Origin: Ornithinibacillus xuwenensis
GTDB taxonomy: Bacteria > Bacillota > Bacilli > Bacillales > Amphibacillaceae
Assembly (NCBI RefSeq): GCF_039614845.1
Contig: NZ_JBDIML010000003.1
Location: 310,001 to 374,000, forward strand
DNA length: 64,000 bases
Reading direction: 5' to 3'
Shown here: in pieces, positions 50,523 through 59,018 of the stretch
Position numbering within the stretch: the stretch's first letter is position 1
Layout: the number at the start of each line of letters is the position of its first letter
The notes under the pieces: model-generated
Told to the model about the DNA's origin: nothing
Databases searched by the model: none
The model's input: only the letters and a program-made list of their open reading frames with translations
Position numbers and translations under genes: made by a program

Positions 50523-51638
50523 ATGGAGATCAATCAAACAATTAAACCAAATCTTCAAATACGTGCTTTTTACCTGTTTTTCATCATAGCAAGTATCCAG
50601 ATTGGGGTCGGTATTATCGGGGCTCCCCGTTTTATTTATATGGAGTCTGAACGGGACTCTTGGATCGCGATTATTATTGCCTTTTTTTATATATGCATCG
50701 TGGCATGGGTAATGCTACTCACCTTAAGGCAGTATCAAAATGCAGATTTTTTCGGAATTCATGTTGATATATTTGGTAAATGGATCGGTAAATTCTTCGG
50801 AACTGTGTTAATCATTTATCTAGGGGCAAGCTTTCTTTCCATTCTGTTAACGTATATTGAAGTCGTACAAATTTTTCTATATCATACACTTCCTAATCTC
50901 CTATTAACCATTTTACTAATGATTATTATCATGTACGCTGTACTGGGAGGATTTCGAGTAGTAGTTGGTGTTTCCTTTGTTTTTTTCATTTTAACCTTTT
51001 GGCTGTTAATCGTGCTATACGATCCTTTTATGAGAATGAACTGGTTTAATTTAATGCCAGTATTTAATTCTTCTTTTACAGAGCTATTAAAAGGAGCAAA
51101 AGCAACATCGTATACATTGGCAGGCTTTGAAATCCTATTAATTGTATATCCATTTATACAGAATAAAGAAAAGGCAAAGCTTCCGGTTTTCTTAGGACTT
51201 GCTTTTTCATCACTTGTATTATTGATCATTACCATCATCTCAATCGGTTATTTTAGTCCTGTTGGGCTAAAAGGTGTAGATTGGGCACTATTAATCCTAG
51301 TAAAAAGTGCTTCCTTTACCTTTATTGAACGTTTGGACTATATTGTAATTGTTGTGTGGATGATGGTAATAATACCTAATTTAGCACTCATCATGTGGTC
51401 CATGACCTACGGGCTAAAACGCTTATACAAGGTTCCACAACGATTCACTTTATATACAATAACAATTATCGTGCTTATAGCTGTTAATTTTTTTCAATAT
51501 GATTACCAAATCTCAAATTTGACAGATCTTGTAGCAAGAATTGGATTTTGGATTATTTACGTCTATCCGTTTATTTTGCTACCGATTGTCCTCATTAAGA
51601 AAAGGATTCAAAAATCTAAAAGTGGTGATGCTTCATGA
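50523..51638 (+). CDS. gerAB: Germinant receptor subunit GerAB
   Basis: This 371-residue protein has about ten transmembrane helices of the amino acid/polyamine transporter superfamily. The Gly-Val-Gly-Ile-Ile-Gly-Ala-Pro-Arg segment near residue 30 is the unwound-helix binding motif. In receptors of this kind the B subunit binds the germinant. TAGGTGA lies before the ATG. It is 7 nt from gerAA and overlaps gerAC by 4 nt. The natural germinant is unknown. Confidence 0.92.
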   Translation: MEINQTIKPNLQIRAFYLFFIIASIQIGVGIIGAPRFIYMESERDSWIAIIIAFFYICIVAWVMLLTLRQYQNADFFGIHVDIFGKWIGKFFGTVLIIYLGASFLSILLTYIEVVQIFLYHTLPNLLLTILLMIIIMYAVLGGFRVVVGVSFVFFILTFWLLIVLYDPFMRMNWFNLMPVFNSSFTELLKGAKATSYTLAGFEILLIVYPFIQNKEKAKLPVFLGLAFSSLVLLIITIISIGYFSPVGLKGVDWALLILVKSASFTFIERLDYIVIVVWMMVIIPNLALIMWSMTYGLKRLYKVPQRFTLYTITIIVLIAVNFFQYDYQISNLTDLVARIGFWIIYVYPFILLPIVLIKKRIQKSKSGDAS

Positions 51639-52774
51639 GACGTTACCTTTTCATTCTTTATTTAATTCCGGTAATCTTCCTCTCAAGCTGTGTACAAACA
51701 CAGCAGCTTGAACAACTAGGAATCATCGCTTCCAGAGGGGTGGACTTAACAGACAATAATGAGGTTGAAATTACAATGGCCGTACTTCAATTTGAAGCAG
51801 ATTCTCAAGATTACACGAAAGTAATTACTGGTAAATCTCACTCTATTAAGGGGGCTGTAGATGAAGCGGATAAAAGATCCAATAAAACTATAGTAGGTGG
51901 AAAATTAGAGTTGGAAATTTATGGTAAAAGCGTTGCGGAAAAAGGAATAAATCCATACTTAGACACACTCAGGCGTGACGCCACGATTCCAGATACAATG
52001 CTCTTAGCGGTCAGTGAAACAACTGGCAAGGAAATAATTGACACCCAAGAATCTGGGTTATCTACTAATATTGGAGAGTTTCTACATGGATTAGTCCAGA
52101 CTGGAATCCAAACGAAATTATTTCCTAGTGTTTCATTGCAACAGCTCTCAACAATAATTAATAATGAAGGAATTGACCCAATCCTACCGATAATTGGGCT
52201 TGATGAAGGTGTTCCTAAAATAAAAGGGATTGCTCTCTTTAAAAATGATAAATTGGTTGGAGAGGTACCCATCGAGGAAGAAAAACTTTTTATGCTGATT
52301 CAGGGAACAGTTCGAGGTCAGTTATTTGAAGTACAGTTGCCTACTGAAGCATTATCAGATTACATTAAGGATGAAAGTTCTGGTGATAGTGAAGAGAACT
52401 TCACAACGACATTCTTAATTGAACATGGCACTGGAGACATTAAATTAAAGAACAAAGAAAAATTACAATTTGACACCAATATCGATATAGAGCTTAACCT
52501 CATGGAGATTTCCAAAAAATATGACCTTGAAAAAGAGAAGGCGATTCAAGACCTAGAAAAAGAAGTTGAAAAAGAAGTTAAAAAAAGATATGAAAAAATT
52601 CTAAAACAGTTAAAGGAATTAAATAGTGATGCATTTGGTTATGGGGTCATATACCGAATTAATAATAAAGACGGCAAACTTACCAAAAAAGAGTGGGATA
52701 AACTTTTTCCGAAAATAGAATCGAAGTTTACTGTCAATGTAGATATTATTCGTCATGGAACAGTAAATAAATAA
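51635..52774 (+). CDS. gerAC: Germinant receptor lipoprotein GerAC
   Basis: The 379-residue lipoprotein has a signal peptide and a Leu-Ser-Ser-Cys lipobox (Cys19), followed by a Ger(x)C domain. The C-terminal domain includes a coiled charged helix (about residues 290-325) and ends near Asp-Lys-Leu-Phe-Pro-Lys. It completes the A-B-C receptor. The ATG overlaps the gerAB stop (ATGA), so translation is coupled. Confidence 0.92.
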   Translation: MRRYLFILYLIPVIFLSSCVQTQQLEQLGIIASRGVDLTDNNEVEITMAVLQFEADSQDYTKVITGKSHSIKGAVDEADKRSNKTIVGGKLELEIYGKSVAEKGINPYLDTLRRDATIPDTMLLAVSETTGKEIIDTQESGLSTNIGEFLHGLVQTGIQTKLFPSVSLQQLSTIINNEGIDPILPIIGLDEGVPKIKGIALFKNDKLVGEVPIEEEKLFMLIQGTVRGQLFEVQLPTEALSDYIKDESSGDSEENFTTTFLIEHGTGDIKLKNKEKLQFDTNIDIELNLMEISKKYDLEKEKAIQDLEKEVEKEVKKRYEKILKQLKELNSDAFGYGVIYRINNKDGKLTKKEWDKLFPKIESKFTVNVDIIRHGTVNK

Positions 52775-52788
52775 ATTTATAAAGAGAA

Positions 52789-52815
52789 GGGCGAACTAAA
52801 TGGACGCCCTCTATC
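52789..52815. terminator. Weak bidirectional terminator between gerAC and the aldo/keto reductase
   Basis: AGGGCG (52789-52794) pairs with CGCCCT (52805-52810) between convergent genes, with modest T-rich flanks. Confidence 0.6.
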
Positions 52816-53632
52816 TTGTTATATGATCTGGATGTGAACCAACTCGTTCTCCAGCTTCCATTTGATTTAGCTTTTCCAAATCCTTTTTATCTAATGAAAA
52901 GTCAAAAACAGCTAGATTTTCCTGTTGACGAACTTTCTTGGTAGATTTTGGAATGACGATATAGTCGTTTTGGATATGCCATCTAATCATGATTTGTGCA
53001 GGTGATTTATCATGCTTACTGGCAAGTTCAACTAAAACTGGGTCATCTAAATACTTAGCCCTTCCCAATGGTGACCAGGATTCAATTTCAATGCCCTGCT
53101 CCTTGCAATATGCAATCGTGGACTTTTCTACAAGCTTAGGATGTAATTCGATTTGATTAACAACTGGCTTGATAATTGCTGTCTCCATCAACGTTTTCAA
53201 ATGATGTTTTAAAAAATTACTGACTCCAACTGCACGGACTTCACCATCCGTATCTAGTTTTTCCAAGGCTCTCCATGTTTCCGGAAAACGATCCGTGACT
53301 GGCCAATGAATAAGATATAAGTCGATGTAGTCTAATCCTAGTCGCTCCTTACTCTGCTCAAAAGCTCTTAATGTTCGATCATATCCCTGCTCGTCATTCC
53401 ACACTTTCGTAGTAACAAATAGTTCTTCTCTAGGAATTCCAGATTCACGTATTGCTCGACCAACCTCTTCCTCATTTTGATAGTAGCTTGCTGTATCGAT
53501 ATGTCGATAACCAATTTTTAATGCATTCGAAACAGTCTCATATGCTTGTTCCGATGATACTTTATAGACACCTAATCCAAGCTGTGGAATTTTAACACCA
53601 TTAGCTAGCTCTTTTACCGGGATATCGTTCAT
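52811..53632 (-). CDS. Aldo/keto reductase (YvgN/YtbE-like)
   Basis: The 273-residue TIM-barrel NADPH reductase has the catalytic tetrad Asp46, Tyr51, Lys76 and His109 (in His-Ile-Asp-Thr-Ala-Ser-Tyr-Tyr, Val-Thr-Thr-Lys-Val-Trp and Leu-Ile-His-Trp) and the cofactor segment Ile-Pro-Lys-Ser near residue 225. Such YvgN/YtbE-like enzymes reduce methylglyoxal and other aldehydes. It is a stand-alone gene. The substrate is inferred from the family. Confidence 0.88.
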   Translation of the reverse strand: MNDIPVKELANGVKIPQLGLGVYKVSSEQAYETVSNALKIGYRHIDTASYYQNEEEVGRAIRESGIPREELFVTTKVWNDEQGYDRTLRAFEQSKERLGLDYIDLYLIHWPVTDRFPETWRALEKLDTDGEVRAVGVSNFLKHHLKTLMETAIIKPVVNQIELHPKLVEKSTIAYCKEQGIEIESWSPLGRAKYLDDPVLVELASKHDKSPAQIMIRWHIQNDYIVIPKSTKKVRQQENLAVFDFSLDKKDLEKLNQMEAGERVGSHPDHITR

Positions 53633-53806
53633 ACAAGTTCTCCTTTCCTGGTAGTGATTATTTCAAGTTTACTGAAAAGAATGAATCGGATAAAATCAAA
53701 AACATGCTAGAATTTCAGATGCTTTTTCGTTCAGCTTATCAAAAAATACAAGCCTTCATTAGACTATGGTTACATTTTGTGAAAGAGAGGATAGAATAAT
53801 TTTATT

Positions 53807-53838
53807 GAAAAAGGAGCTTGAAAATAACAAGCCCCTAA
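53807..53838 (-). terminator. Terminator of the Arc-like/SPFH operon
   Basis: AGGAGCTTG (53812-53820) pairs, with one wobble, with CAAGCCCCT (53828-53836), followed by TTTTTC on the minus strand. Confidence 0.78.
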
Positions 53839-53855
53839 ACATAACGTAAACTATT

Positions 53856-54035
53856 TTAATCCTCTTCTTTATTTCTTTCCTGTAACTTTGGTAGCCTTCC
53901 TGCCTTTTTAAGTGATTCCCTTAGTAGAAACTCCATATGACTGTTAACACTTCGAAATTCATCATTAGCCCAAGCTTCTAAGGCATCATAAAGCTTCGGA
54001 TCAATACGTAATGGGAAATTCTTCCTCTTTGCCAT
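53856..54035 (-). CDS. Arc-like ribbon-helix-helix protein
   Basis: The 59-residue protein begins Lys-Arg-Lys-Asn-Phe-Pro-Leu-Arg-Ile-Asp-Pro and continues with Glu-Phe-Arg-Ser-Val-Asn-Ser-His, the beta strand and helix layout of Arc/MetJ DNA-binding dimers. Its start is 12 nt after the SPFH stop, with AAGGG upstream. It may repress its own operon or another target. A toxin partner is not evident. Confidence 0.78.
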   Translation of the reverse strand: MAKRKNFPLRIDPKLYDALEAWANDEFRSVNSHMEFLLRESLKKAGRLPKLQERNKEED

Positions 54036-54047
54036 TTTATCCCTTCT

Positions 54048-54902
54048 TTATTGGTATAATGACCCTGTATTCACAACTGGTTGTGTGCCGTGGTCGGAAA
54101 CAATTGATACCAGAAGATTATTAATCATTGCTACTCGTCTTTCATCATCTAATTCCACAATACCTTCTCTTTCAATTCGATCAATAGCATCTTGTACCAT
54201 CCCTACAGCACCGTCTACAATTTGTTTTCTAGCCGAAATAATTGCACTTGCCTGTTGTCTTTGAAGCATGGCTTGTGCAATTTCAGTAGAATATGCCAAG
54301 TGTGTTAATCTTGCTTCGATAACCTCTACACCGGCAACGGTTAATCGATCCTGTAGTTCCGTCGTTAATTCTGTTGAAACTTCTTCGGCATTTCCCCTAA
54401 GCGTTAATTCATCCGCGTCAAAGTTGTCATAGGGATATTTTGTTGCAACTGCACGAATTGCAGTCTCACTTTGAATTTCAACAAATTGTTCATATCGATC
54501 AACATCAAAAACAGCCTTTGCTGCATCAATTACTTTAAATACAATAACTGCCGCAATCTCGATTGGATTACCATTTACATCATTTACCTTTAAACGATTA
54601 CTATTAAAATTTCTAACGCGAAGTGAAATCGTTCTTCTAACCGAGAAAGGCACTGTTAGAACAATTCCTTCACGACGTACGGTCCCCATATATCGACCAA
54701 GAAACATAACAACTACAGACTGGTTTGGTTGAATCATGGTTATTCCTGACCCAAGCACAATCACTAGAACAATTAGCATACCGCCTAATATAAATTGCTC
54801 CTCCATAATACTAAATACAGTACCAGCAATCAATCCAGCAATTATTAGAATGCCAAGATATCCATTCATCGCCCAAGCATTTCTTTCTTTCATCCCATTC
54901 AT
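54048..54902 (-). CDS. SPFH/Band 7 (stomatin-like) membrane protein
   Basis: The 284-residue protein has two N-terminal hydrophobic segments (about 13-50), then an SPFH domain (about 55-235) with Asn-Gln-Ser-Val-Val-Val-Met and Glu-Ile-Gln-Ser-Glu-Thr-Ala-Ile-Arg. It ends in a coiled region. SPFH proteins form membrane-bound scaffolds. GGAGGA lies 6 nt before the ATG at 54902. The pair with an Arc-like gene is a recurrent one in Bacillaceae. Its role is unknown. Confidence 0.82.
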   Translation of the reverse strand: MNGMKERNAWAMNGYLGILIIAGLIAGTVFSIMEEQFILGGMLIVLVIVLGSGITMIQPNQSVVVMFLGRYMGTVRREGIVLTVPFSVRRTISLRVRNFNSNRLKVNDVNGNPIEIAAVIVFKVIDAAKAVFDVDRYEQFVEIQSETAIRAVATKYPYDNFDADELTLRGNAEEVSTELTTELQDRLTVAGVEVIEARLTHLAYSTEIAQAMLQRQQASAIISARKQIVDGAVGMVQDAIDRIEREGIVELDDERRVAMINNLLVSIVSDHGTQPVVNTGSLYQ

Positions 54903-55225
54903 ACTTCTTCCTCCATCTCATTTCAAAATATCATATTTATATCATTATGATATCATAGTTATGAATTTTCTTGCAATTACTTTTAACAAAAAAAATAATT
55001 TCTTGAGTGTGATAAAGAATGATTTATTTGTTTAACGAAAGAAAAACCGAACGTATTCAATATTCTTTAACTAGAATTTAAATACGTTCGGTTTTTTTGT
55101 TATTTTACCATTTTTATAGGCATAATTTTAGGATGCAACGGTACTAGTACAGATAGCTAGTAAACACCCCTTAACCTATTGTTCATTCTATCGTATAGTT
55201 CAGTAGCTGACCTATTTCTCATCCA
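54903..55225. other. Intergenic region between SPFH gene and second opuA operon
   Basis: 323 bp with one terminator (listed separately) and a 10-bp palindrome GTACTAGTAC at 55141-55150. No gene is supported. The region next to the SPFH gene is AT-rich and contains its likely promoter, but no clear -35/-10 pair stands out. Confidence 0.4.
55042..55098. terminator. Terminator of the second opuA operon
   Basis: A perfect 16-bp inverted repeat (55042-55057 with 55081-55096) with T runs on both strands. Confidence 0.82.
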
Positions 55226-56434
55226 TTAATTATAATATTCGTCACTTTCATCAATATCCTCTGATACCAGTCCGGAGAGAACATGAACACGTAGAATAAA
55301 CCCTACCAATTTATCAGCTTCATTCACAACAGCCAGCGGATATTTCGATTCTAATGCCTTTGGAATTAAATCATTTATATATTCATCTTGTTGAACAACG
55401 GAATAGTCATCACGTAAAATATCCGTTAACGATTGCTTTTCTTTCTTTGCTTGAATAGCATCATCAATCGTTACAATCCCTTTTACTTGTCGTGCACGAT
55501 CCACTACAAATACACTTGATATCCCATTATCTTCCATTTCCTTAATTGCAACATTAAGTCCATCTTTAAGCGAAACTAAAGCATTCGGCTTAATCATCAC
55601 ATGTTCGGCTTGGAATACTTTAGAACGATCAATGTCTTTAATGAATTCGGAGATATAATCATTCGCAGGAGCTTCGATAATTTCCTCTGGAGTTCCTACC
55701 TGCACAACATGACCATCCTTCATAACTGCCACACGATCCCCAAGTTTAAATGCCTCATTTACATCATGTGTAATAAAGATAATGGTTTTTTGAAGTCTTT
55801 CTTGTATATCCAATAATTCCAGCTGCATTTCACGGCGGATTAATGGGTCGAGTGCACTAAATGGTTCATCCATTAATAGAATATCAGGGTCATTAGCTAG
55901 AGCTCTAGCTAACCCTACACGCTGCTGCATACCACCTGATAGCTCATCTGGATATTTATCCTCATATCCTTTTAAGCCAACAACTTCTATATTTTTCAGG
56001 GCAATCTCACGTCGTTCCTCTTTTGATACACCCCGAATTTCAAGTCCATATTCTACATTAGCTAGAATCGTACGGTGGCTAAAAAGTCCAAAATGTTGGA
56101 ATACCATCGCGATTTTTTCCTGTCTAATCTGCTTTAACTCCTGTTTACTCGATTTCGTAATATCCGTATCATCAATATATATAGACCCATCTGTTGGCTT
56201 ATTCAATAAGTTAAAGCAACGGATTAAGGTAGACTTACCACTACCGGATAAGCCCATTATGACAAAAACTTCACCCTTCTTTATGTCAAAAGAAGCATCA
56301 TAAACACCTACTGTGTGCCCAGTATCTGCTAGTATCTCTTCCTTTGTCTTTCCTTCCTTCACTAGCGGTATAACTGATTTTGGCTTTGGCCCAAAGATTT
56401 TGGATACATGATTAATTTTTATTTTTGTTTCCAT
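55226..56434 (-). CDS. opuAA: Second glycine betaine-type ABC ATPase (OpuAA-like)
   Basis: The 402-residue ATPase has Walker A (Gly-Leu-Ser-Gly-Ser-Gly-Lys-Ser-Thr), Leu-Ser-Gly-Gly-Met-Gln-Gln and Walker B (Leu-Leu-Met-Asp-Glu-Pro), with a C-terminal tandem CBS pair (about 280-395). It is the last gene of an operon in the order opuAC-opuAB-opuAA, unlike the first operon (A-B-C). The ATG overlaps the opuAB stop by 1 nt (TAATG). AGGGGGG precedes it. Confidence 0.93.
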   Translation of the reverse strand: METKIKINHVSKIFGPKPKSVIPLVKEGKTKEEILADTGHTVGVYDASFDIKKGEVFVIMGLSGSGKSTLIRCFNLLNKPTDGSIYIDDTDITKSSKQELKQIRQEKIAMVFQHFGLFSHRTILANVEYGLEIRGVSKEERREIALKNIEVVGLKGYEDKYPDELSGGMQQRVGLARALANDPDILLMDEPFSALDPLIRREMQLELLDIQERLQKTIIFITHDVNEAFKLGDRVAVMKDGHVVQVGTPEEIIEAPANDYISEFIKDIDRSKVFQAEHVMIKPNALVSLKDGLNVAIKEMEDNGISSVFVVDRARQVKGIVTIDDAIQAKKEKQSLTDILRDDYSVVQQDEYINDLIPKALESKYPLAVVNEADKLVGFILRVHVLSGLVSEDIDESDEYYN

Positions 56435-57285
56435 TACTTAACCCCCCTTTGGAACTTGGCTGCCACACCATTTGTAATACGGTCAATAATAATCGCTAAA
56501 AATACAATACTAATGCCAGCTTCAAATCCTAGTGCAATATCTATTCGATTAATCGCAACAAGAACTTGTTCCCCGAGTCCTTTAGCACCTACCATAGAAG
56601 CGATTACTACCATTGCTAGTGCCATCATGGTGGTTTGGTTAACACCCGCCATAATGGTTGGCATAGCTTGCGGTAATTGTACTTTTCTAAGCATTTGACC
56701 TCTTGAAGACCCGAAGGATTGAGCTGATTCGATAACTTCCTTATCAACACCGCGAATAGCAAGCTCAGTTAATCGAATAACAGGCGGAAGCGCATAAATT
56801 AATGTAGCAAATATCGCAGAGACATTACCTAGTCCAAAGAAGAAAATAGCAGGTATTAAATATACAAAGCTCGGCATCGTCTGCATCGCATCTAATAATG
56901 GACGCATGACATTGGAGAATCCTTTACTAAATGCCATCCAAATTCCAATTGGTATTCCGATAATTAAACAAATGATTACTGCTGCTAAAATAATGGCAAT
57001 CGTAGTCATCATATCTTCCCATAATCCAAAGCTACCGATAAGGAATACAAAAAATCCATAAAGTACGCCAGAAAATAACGATTTAAAATACCAGCCTAAT
57101 ATAAAAATAACTAAGATAAAACTCCACCAAGGCATGGCTACTAACATATCATCAATAAAATTTATCGTTCTAGATGAAATAAAAAAGATAAAATCAAAAA
57201 AGCCTTCTAATGTTGTATCTAAGAAACTAACAAATTGATCAATGTAATCACCTAAATTTGTTCGTATATCAGGAAAAGTTCCCAT
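56434..57285 (-). CDS. opuAB: Second glycine betaine-type ABC permease (OpuAB-like)
   Basis: The 283-residue permease has an N-terminal amphipathic region and about six transmembrane helices, with a permease signature near residue 195. Its ATG at 57285 lacks a Shine-Dalgarno at normal distance. AGAGGTGA lies 25 nt upstream, but a 17-nt hairpin (57291-57307) between them would bring it within about 8 nt of the ATG. It pairs with the ATPase downstream. Confidence 0.92.
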   Translation of the reverse strand: MGTFPDIRTNLGDYIDQFVSFLDTTLEGFFDFIFFISSRTINFIDDMLVAMPWWSFILVIFILGWYFKSLFSGVLYGFFVFLIGSFGLWEDMMTTIAIILAAVIICLIIGIPIGIWMAFSKGFSNVMRPLLDAMQTMPSFVYLIPAIFFFGLGNVSAIFATLIYALPPVIRLTELAIRGVDKEVIESAQSFGSSRGQMLRKVQLPQAMPTIMAGVNQTTMMALAMVVIASMVGAKGLGEQVLVAINRIDIALGFEAGISIVFLAIIIDRITNGVAAKFQRGVK

Positions 57286-57290
57286 AGGTA

Positions 57291-57307
57291 GACTGCAAGT
57301 TGCAGTC
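57291..57307 (-). promoter_or_regulatory. RNA hairpin between Shine-Dalgarno sequence and start codon of the second opuAB
   Basis: GACTGC (57291-57296) and GCAGTC (57302-57307) form a 6-bp stem with a 5-nt loop. The AGAGGTGA site lies upstream and 5 nt separate the stem from the ATG. If the stem closes, the SD-to-ATG distance drops from about 25 to about 8 nt. Confidence 0.5.
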
Positions 57308-57342
57308 CTCTCACCTCTCTTTAATTTTCATATTTTTTTAGA

Positions 57343-57376
57343 TTAGAAAAGCAGCCAACCCTCCGGCCAGCTGCTC
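57343..57376 (-). terminator. Intercistronic terminator between the second opuAC and opuAB
   Basis: On the minus strand a 10-bp stem (57365-57374 with 57351-57360), using some G-U pairs, has a 4-nt loop and is followed by TTTTCT. It lies directly after the opuAC stop and before opuAB, so most transcripts would end after the binding-protein gene. Confidence 0.65.
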
Positions 57377-57384
57377 CTAATTTA

Positions 57385-58377
57385 CTACTTTAGAGCTTCT
57401 TTAACCTTTTCAGCTACGTCTTCTGATACCCAGCTAGTCCATATATCTTCATGTTGGTTCATCCACCAAATGGCAGCGTCTTTAGGTTCTACATCATTTT
57501 CATCCATATACTTTAATGCTTCCTCTGTTAGAGCACTGCTAGTCTCATAGTTACTTAGGAAATCGTATACTTCTGGTGCTTGCTCCTCAAAATCTTTATG
57601 AACAGCAACAACGACATCATTTGGAGGAAATTCCGTTCCTTTTGTTTCATTCCAAACCGCTTCATCATATTCTGGCTCTTCTAATAATGTTAAATCATAT
57701 TTCGCTGTTACTGCAGTTGGTGACCAGTAATAGCCTACCCATGGCTCACCAGCTTCATATGAATCTACTAAATCAGCTACTGCTGCTGAATCTGAACCAG
57801 GCATAAAATTATTCATTGTTTCATCTAATCCATATGCATCAAATTTTGCTGTAATCGCTTCAGCTACAGCCCAGCCACTTGGTGCATTTAGAATACGTCC
57901 GCGACCTGGGTCCTCAGGATCAGCAAATACATCGGGATATTTCTTTAAATCCTCAACCGTTTTCAAATCTGGAGCAGCAGGTTCTATTCCACGCTCCTCG
58001 TCCCCTTCTATTACATAAGTTGGAACATATAGACCTTGTACATTATCATCAAAGTTTACAGAAACCGCTTCAAAATCTCCTGCTTCTGTTGCTTCTTTAT
58101 AAACTTCCTTAATATTATCAGTCCAAACTTCCATGTATACATTAATGTCACCTTGACGTAGACCTTGGATGGTTGCTGCTGTAGAACCAGATGTTACTTC
58201 TGTATCATATCCAAAGCCATCCTCCATAATAATTTGTGCAATACTATTATGGACACGAATACTATCCCATCCAGCATCCGCTAGAACAATCGTTTCAATT
58301 TCTCCTTCTGTTTCTGAGCTACAAGCAGATAAAATTACAAAAAACACTGCCAGTAAAGCAATTCCTAGTTTTTTCAT
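57385..58377 (-). CDS. opuAC: Second betaine-type substrate-binding lipoprotein (OpuAC-like)
   Basis: The 330-residue lipoprotein has a Leu-Ser-Ala-Cys lipobox (Cys19) and an OpuAC domain. Binding tryptophans are present in Ala-Gly-Trp-Asp, Glu-Val-Trp-Thr-Asp and Tyr-Trp-Ser-Pro. The sequence is distant from the first OpuAC and 30 residues longer, so it may bind a different betaine. It is the first gene of the operon. AAAGGAG lies 8-9 nt before the ATG at 58377. Confidence 0.88.
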   Translation of the reverse strand: MKKLGIALLAVFFVILSACSSETEGEIETIVLADAGWDSIRVHNSIAQIIMEDGFGYDTEVTSGSTAATIQGLRQGDINVYMEVWTDNIKEVYKEATEAGDFEAVSVNFDDNVQGLYVPTYVIEGDEERGIEPAAPDLKTVEDLKKYPDVFADPEDPGRGRILNAPSGWAVAEAITAKFDAYGLDETMNNFMPGSDSAAVADLVDSYEAGEPWVGYYWSPTAVTAKYDLTLLEEPEYDEAVWNETKGTEFPPNDVVVAVHKDFEEQAPEVYDFLSNYETSSALTEEALKYMDENDVEPKDAAIWWMNQHEDIWTSWVSEDVAEKVKEALK

Positions 58378-58576
58378 GATAAAACTCCTTTGTGTTACAC
58401 TTTTTTGTCTTCTAAATTCATGATGAAATCCCATTTTAACAACACAAAATTCCCAATAATCCAAAAATTAACGAGATACGTTATCTGTCCACTTATTTTA
58501 TTCTCAATATAAAACCGATTAAATGTAATAGGTAGGTGAACTTAATCCAATAAAAGAAGTTTTTACTTGAATTTGT

Positions 58577-58783
58577 GTGGAGGTAAAGAAAGAATTTAAC
58601 ATGAACACAACACATTTAATGTTACAGAATTATTTCACTTCTATCAAATGGCGTATTAACGGAAATAATAGAATTATCTATGATATTACAGACTTTAGTA
58701 TACAATACCTACCTTATCTAGCTTTATTGCCCATAATTCTCTATATAACTCTAGTATTCTTAGAATTTATTAAAGCAGAATAA
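58577..58783 (+). CDS. Possible small single-helix protein
   Basis: The frame spans 68 residues (from a GTG) or about 60 (from an in-frame ATG at 58601). One hydrophobic helix lies near its end (about 44-64). GGAGG at 58578 is 17-18 nt from the ATG, too far for normal initiation, so the start is uncertain. No family is recognised. It may be a real small membrane peptide or a chance frame. Confidence 0.35.
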   Translation: MEVKKEFNMNTTHLMLQNYFTSIKWRINGNNRIIYDITDFSIQYLPYLALLPIILYITLVFLEFIKAE

Positions 58784-58920
58784 GGCTTCACCTATAATCC
58801 GCTTACATTTGCTCTACTTACAAATTGCCACCTGCTATTCACCTCACCTTCAAGTAATACCAATAAAATTAAATACCCAATAAGATGAAATACTAAACAA
58901 TAAAATAATGGAAAAAATAA

Positions 58921-58949
58921 TTGCGACTTCTACATAAACCTGTTATGAT
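58921..58949 (+). promoter_or_regulatory. Sigma-A promoter of the marR-MMPL operon
   Basis: TTGCGA (58921-58926) and TATGAT (58944-58949) with a 17-bp spacer. Transcription would start near 58956, inside the first operator. Confidence 0.75.
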
Positions 58950-58954
58950 AATAT

Positions 58955-58987
58955 AGTTCATTTAGTGAACTATTCATAAAGTGAACT
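58955..58987. promoter_or_regulatory. Two tandem MarR-type operators
   Basis: A 17-bp site at 58955-58971 has inverted arms AGTTCA and TGAACT. A second related 17-bp site at 58971-58987 matches it at most positions. Their period is 16 bp and they cover the transcription start, so binding would block transcription. Repression by the downstream MarR protein is inferred. Confidence 0.7.
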
Positions 58988-59018
58988 TTTATAGACAAGA
59001 CTGGAGGTGTATCCACCC

